Of a stretch of 64,000 bases of DNA, positions 59,217-64,000 are shown piece after piece. Where the stretch lies: contig JAHBWT010000004.1 of the NCBI GenBank assembly GCA_019636815.1, positions 1 to 64,000 on the forward strand. The letters are read 5' to 3'. Source of the stretch: Nitrospira sp. (GTDB lineage Bacteria > Nitrospirota > Nitrospiria > Nitrospirales > Nitrospiraceae). The notes under the pieces are model-generated. The model was given only the letters and a program-made list of their open reading frames with translations. It had not been told where the DNA came from and made no database searches. The position numbers and the translations under genes were made by a program. Position 1 is the first letter of the stretch. The number at the start of each line of letters is the position of its first letter.

Positions 59217-60086
59217 TCAGTGCGTCTCCCGCCGGTCGCTGCTCCACCATTGGAGCAAGTTGATGAGCAGCGACAACACGAACGATACGACGAGCATGAC
59301 GACCCCCAGCGCAGTCGCTCCCGCATAATCATACTGCTCCAACTTGGTCATGATCAGCAACGGAGTGATCTCCGACTTGAGCGGCATGTTGCCGGCGATG
59401 AAGATGACCGACCCGTATTCTCCGACGGCGCGCGCGAACGCCATGGCCATGCCTGTGAAAATGGCGGGCCACAGCTCCGGAAGAATCACGGCGCGAACGG
59501 TTTGCCAGCGGTTGGCGCCCAGGGTGATGGCGGCTTCTTCGGCTTCCTTGTCCAGCGCCTGGAGAACGGGTTGCACGGTGCGGACGACGAAGGGCAATCC
59601 GATGAAGGTCAGGGCCACCAAGACACCAAGCGGCGTAAAGGCCACCTTGATACCCAGCGGCTCCAGATGACGGCCCAGCCAGCCGTTCGACGAATAGATG
59701 GCGGTCAGCGCGATGCCGGCGACGGCCGTCGGAAGCGCAAAGGGAAGGTCTACAAGGGCATCCACGAACGAGCGGCCGGGAAAACGGTACCGCACCAGGA
59801 CCCAGGCCACGAGCGATCCGAACAAACCGTTGATCAGAGCGCCGATCAGCGAGGCGCCAAACGTCAACTGGTAGGAGGCGATCGCGCGGGGCTGCGTGAC
59901 GGTCTCCCAGAACTGCGCCCACGTCAGGGTGCTGGTCTTAATGAACATCCCGCTGAGAGGAATCAACACGATGAGGCTGAGATAGAACAACGAGAACCCC
60001 AGCGTCAGGCCGAATCCCGGAAGAACGCTCGGTTGTTTCAACGCGAAAGACATACGATTCCTTTGCGGTCGTTCGACGGCATTCAT
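59217..60086 (-). CDS. cysT: Sulfate ABC transporter permease CysT
   Basis: A 289-residue partner permease with the EAA loop [26 protein letters not shown] and six predicted helices. Its ATG overlaps the preceding sbp stop by 4 bp and it lies 10 bp before cysW, so translation is probably coupled. Confidence 0.92.
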   Translation of the reverse strand: MNAVERPQRNRMSFALKQPSVLPGFGLTLGFSLFYLSLIVLIPLSGMFIKTSTLTWAQFWETVTQPRAIASYQLTFGASLIGALINGLFGSLVAWVLVRYRFPGRSFVDALVDLPFALPTAVAGIALTAIYSSNGWLGRHLEPLGIKVAFTPLGVLVALTFIGLPFVVRTVQPVLQALDKEAEEAAITLGANRWQTVRAVILPELWPAIFTGMAMAFARAVGEYGSVIFIAGNMPLKSEITPLLIMTKLEQYDYAGATALGVVMLVVSFVLSLLINLLQWWSSDRRETH

Positions 60087-61147
60087 TTCCGCTGCCGTGC
60101 GATCTCGTCATAGACTTGATCGAACGTTCCGCCGTCGGCAAAGTGCGTGTTGATCGCCTGTTTCCATCCACCCAAGAGGTCGTCGACCGACCACAACGTG
60201 CTCGCAGGGAATCGCGCGGCGTACTTGTCCGCGATGCGGGCGAGGCTGGGGCGGTAATGATGTTTCGCAGCAAGCTCCTGCCCCTCGTCCGAATACAAAT
60301 ATTCGAGGTACGCTTCGGCGATCGTTCGCGTGCCGCGCTTGTCGACCACGGCATCCACGACGGCGACGGGCGTTTCTGTGAGGACGCTGACGCTCGGGTA
60401 GACCACGTCGAACCGATCCGCGCCCAATTCTTTTTGGATCAGGGAGACTTCATTTTCGAACGTAAGCAGGGCGTCGCCGATCTCGCGCTGGGCGAACGTC
60501 GTCGTGGCCCCGCGTCCGCCTGTGTCGAAAACCGGGACGTTTTGCACGAACCGGCGGATGAAATCCCTGGCTTCCCTGTCGGTGCCACCCCGCTTCAGGA
60601 CCTGGCCCCAGGCGGCCAGGAAGCTGTATCGACCGTTTCCGGAGGTTTTGGGGTTCGGCATGACGATGGCGATACCCGGCTTGGCGAGGTCGTCCCAGTC
60701 GCGAATGTGCTTTGGATTTCCCTTGCGGACGAGAAACACGATGGTCGACGTGGAGGGGACGCTGCGATGGGGAAACCGAAGCCGCCAGTCTTCCCGGACG
60801 AGCTTACCCTTCTCGGAAAGGACGGCGATGTCGCTTTCCTGGTTCATGGTGACGACGTCGGCCTCAAGCCCGCCGAGGACGGCCCGCGCCTGCGCCGACG
60901 AGCCGCCGTGGGATTGCTTGACGACCACTCGCTGACCGGTTTTCTCCCGCCAGTACTTGACGAAGGCGGCGTTGTAGTCCTTGTAAAACTCCCGCGACAC
61001 GTCGTACGAGACGTTCAGGATCTCCTTGTCCTCGGTTTCAGCGAGGCCGAAGGCCGGCAACAGCAGGCCGATCCCCATCGTGGTTGCGAAGAAAACCACG
61101 TTGGTTCGCCACATACGTGACAGGCGTCGTCTTTTGAGGCTGTTCAT
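60083..61147 (-). CDS. sbp: Periplasmic sulfate-binding protein (first copy)
   Basis: A 354-residue exported binding protein: signal [22 protein letters not shown], then [17 protein letters not shown] and [25 protein letters not shown], the Sbp/CysP signature. It overlaps its paralogue's stop by 4 bp. Two close copies could differ in affinity or in sulfate/thiosulfate preference. Confidence 0.92.
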   Translation of the reverse strand: MNSLKRRRLSRMWRTNVVFFATTMGIGLLLPAFGLAETEDKEILNVSYDVSREFYKDYNAAFVKYWREKTGQRVVVKQSHGGSSAQARAVLGGLEADVVTMNQESDIAVLSEKGKLVREDWRLRFPHRSVPSTSTIVFLVRKGNPKHIRDWDDLAKPGIAIVMPNPKTSGNGRYSFLAAWGQVLKRGGTDREARDFIRRFVQNVPVFDTGGRGATTTFAQREIGDALLTFENEVSLIQKELGADRFDVVYPSVSVLTETPVAVVDAVVDKRGTRTIAEAYLEYLYSDEGQELAAKHHYRPSLARIADKYAARFPASTLWSVDDLLGGWKQAINTHFADGGTFDQVYDEIARQRK

Positions 61148-62163
61148 CGACCGGCCTTTTCGCCTTGGAGGTAGATTTGATCGAAAGTCCCGCCATCGGC
61201 GAAGTGCGTCTTATTGGCGTTCTTCCAGTTCCCGAAAAACTCTTCCAGCGTGAACAGCTCGATTTTTGGGAATTTGGTCTGTTTGGCGGCGACGGACTGG
61301 AGGCTGGGACGATAGTAATGCTTGGCGGCGATGGTCTGCCCTTCCTCCGAATAGAGGTATTCGAGATAGGCCTGTGCGACTTCTCGAGTACCCCGTTTGT
61401 CCACGATTTTGTCCACCAGACTGACCGTAGGCTCCGCCAGAATGCTGATCGGCGGCACGACGATGTCGAATTTGTCTTTTCCCAGACTTTCGCCGCTCAG
61501 GAGGATTTCGTTTTCCCAGTTGATCAGGACGTCGCCGATCCCGCGCTCCACGAACGTCGTCGTCGCACCACGCGCGCCGGAGTCGAGCACCGGCACGTTC
61601 TTGAACAAACGGGCGATGAAGTCCTTGGCTTTGGCTTCGTCTCCACCGGATTGTTTCAGCGCATAGCCCCAGGCGGCCAAGTAGTTCCATCGGGCGACTC
61701 CGGAGGTTTTGGGGTTCGGTGTAATGACGGAGACGCCGGGTTTGACCAGATCGTCCCAATTCTTGATGCCCTTGGGGTTGCCTTTGCGGACCAGAAAGGC
61801 GATCGTCGAAGAATACGGAGCGCTGTTATGCGGCAGTCGAGTCTGCCATTCGGCGGGAAGCAGAGAAGCTCTCTCCGCAATGGCGTCGATATCATAGGCC
61901 AGTGCCAAGGTGACGACGTCGGCTTCAAGGCCGTCGATGACGGCGCGCGCCTGCTTGCTGGAACCGCCGTGGGATTGCTTGATCGCGACGGACCGGCCGG
62001 TCTTGGCCAACCAATGTTTGGTGAAGGCCGCGTTGAATTCCTGGTAGAGCTCGCGCGTCGGGTCGTACGAGACGTTGAGCAGGGTTATGTCGCCCGCGGC
62101 GAGCGCACGGCTTGCAAAGAAGAGTGAGAAGGCCACAAGAATGAATCCGGCGTATTGCTTCAT
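61144..62163 (-). CDS. sbp: Periplasmic sulfate-binding protein (second copy)
   Basis: A 339-residue paralogue of the adjacent gene (shared [34 protein letters not shown] and PNPKTSG), so a tandem duplication. Signal [15 protein letters not shown]. It is the upstream copy in the operon and may be the more highly made. Confidence 0.92.
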   Translation of the reverse strand: MKQYAGFILVAFSLFFASRALAAGDITLLNVSYDPTRELYQEFNAAFTKHWLAKTGRSVAIKQSHGGSSKQARAVIDGLEADVVTLALAYDIDAIAERASLLPAEWQTRLPHNSAPYSSTIAFLVRKGNPKGIKNWDDLVKPGVSVITPNPKTSGVARWNYLAAWGYALKQSGGDEAKAKDFIARLFKNVPVLDSGARGATTTFVERGIGDVLINWENEILLSGESLGKDKFDIVVPPISILAEPTVSLVDKIVDKRGTREVAQAYLEYLYSEEGQTIAAKHYYRPSLQSVAAKQTKFPKIELFTLEEFFGNWKNANKTHFADGGTFDQIYLQGEKAGR

Positions 62164-62175
62164 GATGCTCCTTAT

Positions 62176-62940
62176 TTACGCGTGTGAGAGGTGGCTGGTC
62201 ACGGTTGCAGGCCATGTCTGAGATCCGGGCGCGCGGCCGCCGATCTGTCGTATGGCGGCTTGTGCAAGCAGGCGCGTCGAATCCAGCAGCGGGAGAGCCG
62301 AATGGTCTTCCGCGAACAGCAGGGGGAGCTCCGTGCAACCCAAAATGACGGCTTCTGCGCCTGTACTCGCCAGCCCGGCGATGATGTGCGACACGTCCGC
62401 GCGGGATACGTGTGTCCGCCGTCCCACAATCAATTCGGTTCTGATGATACGCTGAATGTGAATTCGCTCCTCTTTGCCCGGCACGAGCAATTCGATGCCG
62501 AGTTCCTCCAGCTTACCCGCATACATCGATCCTTCCATGACGGTTTGTGTGCCAAGCAATCCGACTCGACGGTATCCCAGACGGGCGGTCTCAGCTGCCA
62601 CGATGTCCGCGATGTGGAGCCAGGGAGCCGGCGAGTCGACCAGTTTGAAGACTCGATGCAGGGTGTTGTTCGGGCAAACGATGAGGTCGGCTCCCGCTCG
62701 TGCCAAGATCGTCGCCGACCGCGACATCAGCGCCGCCACACCGTTCCAATCGTTCCCGTCTATCAACGCCAGATAGGCCGATTGCGGAAAGGCATGGACG
62801 GTGAGTTGCGGGTGAACCTCAGGGGGAAGCAGCGTTTCCGCATACGCCGAGAGCATCCGATAGCAGAGTGCGGCTCCCTCGGCCGTTCCGGCCACGATAC
62901 CGACGTGGGATGGTCTTCCGATCACACCGTCTGCCATCAT
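62176..62940 (-). CDS. Aspartate/glutamate racemase-family protein
   Basis: A 254-residue cofactor-independent racemase with the two catalytic Cys in CPNNTLHRVF and LGCTELPLLF. It lies between the DUF2325 gene (4-bp overlap) and the sbp pair, an unusual place for an amino-acid racemase. Its substrate could be aspartate or glutamate; cysteine or another sulfur amino acid would fit the context but is speculative. Confidence 0.9.
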   Translation of the reverse strand: MMADGVIGRPSHVGIVAGTAEGAALCYRMLSAYAETLLPPEVHPQLTVHAFPQSAYLALIDGNDWNGVAALMSRSATILARAGADLIVCPNNTLHRVFKLVDSPAPWLHIADIVAAETARLGYRRVGLLGTQTVMEGSMYAGKLEELGIELLVPGKEERIHIQRIIRTELIVGRRTHVSRADVSHIIAGLASTGAEAVILGCTELPLLFAEDHSALPLLDSTRLLAQAAIRQIGGRAPGSQTWPATVTSHLSHA

Positions 62941-63245
62941 GGGTCCTCCCGATACCGGAGTGGGTCCAACCAGTCCGGTCCCGCCTGAGCACCGGCATCG
63001 ACCTGGCGGCCTCGTTTCTGAAAGTAGACGGGAAGACCGCGGCGCACCGCTTCTCTCCGCACTCTCTTCGCCAGCGCATGACTCACCCGGTCAAGCACCA
63101 CGACGATCGCATCGGTGGCTTTCGGGATCGACCGCACCAGATCGCGAGACTTGCGTCCGGTCCAATGTTCCACGTGTCTCCTCGTGTCGGCAGCACACCG
63201 CCGGAACATTTTTGCAGAATCACCGCCCACAACAAGAATGGTCAT
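62937..63245 (-). CDS. DUF2325 protein
   Basis: A 102-residue protein of the DUF2325 type: MTILVVGGDSAKMFRR, WTGRKSRDL and AIVVVLDRVSHALAKRVRREA match the family's repeated beta-alpha pattern. Function unknown. First gene of the tightly spaced operon, with ATGA overlap to the racemase. The 68 bp upstream hold no clear promoter. Confidence 0.75.
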   Translation of the reverse strand: MTILVVGGDSAKMFRRCAADTRRHVEHWTGRKSRDLVRSIPKATDAIVVVLDRVSHALAKRVRREAVRRGLPVYFQKRGRQVDAGAQAGPDWLDPLRYREDP

Positions 63246-63313
63246 GACGTCACCTCATGATTCGATGACCAGCGACGGAAATCTCCTCTGGCCGGTCGTG
63301 CCGGAAATTGTGT

Positions 63314-63958
63314 TCACGGCTGTGGCGTTTTTGTCAGCGCGTCCAACGCCTCTCGGTACCGAATCTGCAGCTCCTCTCGTTGATCGAGTGTGAACAGTCT
63401 CCATCCGGAACGGGCCTTGTACAGATGCTCTTCCGGTTCAAACGTCACATGAAAGCCCGGAGCCTGTTCCGGAACGTTCGGCATCTGACGGTCGTACTTG
63501 CTGATGTCCGGTCCGGGACTATGCCGGTCATGGACCTCGCTCAAGGTCAGATAGAGCAGATTTCCTCGAATGGACAGCCAACCGGATGTGGTTTCCTCTT
63601 CTCCGTACTCGGTCACGTGACCGAGGTGGAAATAGACACGCTGATCGGGTGAGGTCAGCTCCAAGGCTTTGGAGAGGGCCGGCGCGAGCACAGTCACCTC
63701 TTCATTGCGAAACGCTCTCGTCCGCTCGGCCTCTCCGGAATAGAGCCGGTGGACAAAATTCCGCTGTTTCCAGACACGCACTCCCCGCAGCAACGAACCG
63801 ACCTCGCTCGGAGTCAACGTCACCGGATGGGTGTTCGAAACGGAATCCGGATCTTTCTCCAAGTACACCCGATTGAGTCCCGATTTATAAATGACCGTCT
63901 GTGGAATCGCTGACGCACCCGCGCAGCCAGTTACGAGGCCGATGCTTAGAATAAGCAC
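63314..63958 (-). CDS. Lipoprotein of unknown function
   Basis: A 214-residue protein with signal and lipobox LVTGC (Cys12), so it is lipid-anchored. The mature part is a beta-rich domain of about 200 residues with SLLRGVRVWKQRNFV and VYFHLGHVTEYGEEETTSGWLSI. It lies 68 bp upstream of DUF2325 on the same strand and may or may not share its transcript. The window ends 42 bp beyond. Confidence 0.7.
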   Translation of the reverse strand: MLILSIGLVTGCAGASAIPQTVIYKSGLNRVYLEKDPDSVSNTHPVTLTPSEVGSLLRGVRVWKQRNFVHRLYSGEAERTRAFRNEEVTVLAPALSKALELTSPDQRVYFHLGHVTEYGEEETTSGWLSIRGNLLYLTLSEVHDRHSPGPDISKYDRQMPNVPEQAPGFHVTFEPEEHLYKARSGWRLFTLDQREELQIRYREALDALTKTPQP

Positions 63959-64000
63959 GGTGCGGACAAACCACGTAACGTTGCGATTGTTGCCGCCGTT

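Noticed and set aside
58319-62127. Long plus-strand frames opposite the sulfate transporter genes
   Set aside because: They are antisense to clearly conserved cysTW and sbp genes in GC-rich sequence and have no family features.
62164-62220. Module-type promoter ahead of the second sbp gene
   Set aside because: No paired UAS and no GG-N10-GC was present; the minus-strand operon may start further upstream.
63246-63313. GGCACGACC on the minus strand as a sigma-54 promoter for the sulfur operon
   Set aside because: The downstream GC doublet is two bases off the required spacing, so it is not supported.
41000-64000. A mobile island with integrase or attachment site
   Set aside because: No integrase, transposase, tRNA or direct-repeat boundary was seen; horizontal origin cannot be claimed from the window.

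Overview
The window looks like chromosomal DNA of a Nitrospira-type nitrite oxidiser (phylum Nitrospirota). This is inferred from gene content: a periplasmic NirK, globin and cytochrome c cluster, several sigma-54 activators, a PutA next to an Mrp/Rieske pair, and a biotin, thiamine and lipoate gene mix. No rRNA or marker gene was available to prove the genus. No tRNA, rRNA, CRISPR array, integrase or transposase was recognised.

Region 1 (1-18.7 kb) is mostly housekeeping: phosphoglucomutase, a methyltransferase, lipoyl synthase, a Rieske ferredoxin, an Mrp/ApbC scaffold ATPase, PutA, a VapBC pair, a GIY-YIG protein among REP-like repeats, a frameshifted TIR-FGE gene, SDR-BioD, ThiE, a SRPBCC protein, an orphan DGQHR protein and QueG. 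Region 2 (18.7-23 kb) holds a copper nitrite reductase with all metal ligands, an exported truncated globin and a monohaem cytochrome c. An NtrC-type regulator without its phospho-acceptor Asp follows. Region 3 (23-41 kb) holds mutS2, the gap-pgk-tpiA-secG operon, ilvE, rplU-rpmA-obgE-proB-nadD-rsfS-lapB, bioB, an OsmC gene with a sigma-54 promoter and operator array next to a GAF-PAS-AAA-Fis activator, and trmL.

Region 4 (41-64 kb) is the notable part, a sulfur island of two opposed halves. The plus-strand half (41.0-49.7 kb) carries four intergenic copies of one regulatory module. Each has two TGYTG-type activator sites exactly 32 bp apart, followed 56-68 bp downstream by a -24/-12 (sigma-54) promoter. 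They precede small Cys-pair proteins, a winged-helix/peroxiredoxin-like/FadL-like operon, a DsrE2-TusA-propeller-MgtC operon and a membrane protein. A sensorless SfnR-like sigma-54 activator lies at the junction.

The minus-strand half (63.9-50.9 kb) reads DUF2325, Asp/Glu racemase, two sulfate-binding proteins, CysT, CysW, CysA, DsrE, a ThiS/CysO-like sulfur carrier, cysteine synthase, MoeB/ThiF, a Family 2A (SrpI-type) encapsulin, a cysteine desulfurase with a 180-residue disordered N-terminal extension (the predicted cargo), and serine acetyltransferase. Together these would import sulfate, make cysteine from O-acetylserine with free or carrier-bound sulfide, and hold a cysteine desulfurase in a protein shell. 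This resembles the cyanobacterial srpGHI sulfur-starvation system, here joined to a thiocarboxylate-carrier module and next to a sigma-54 regulon.
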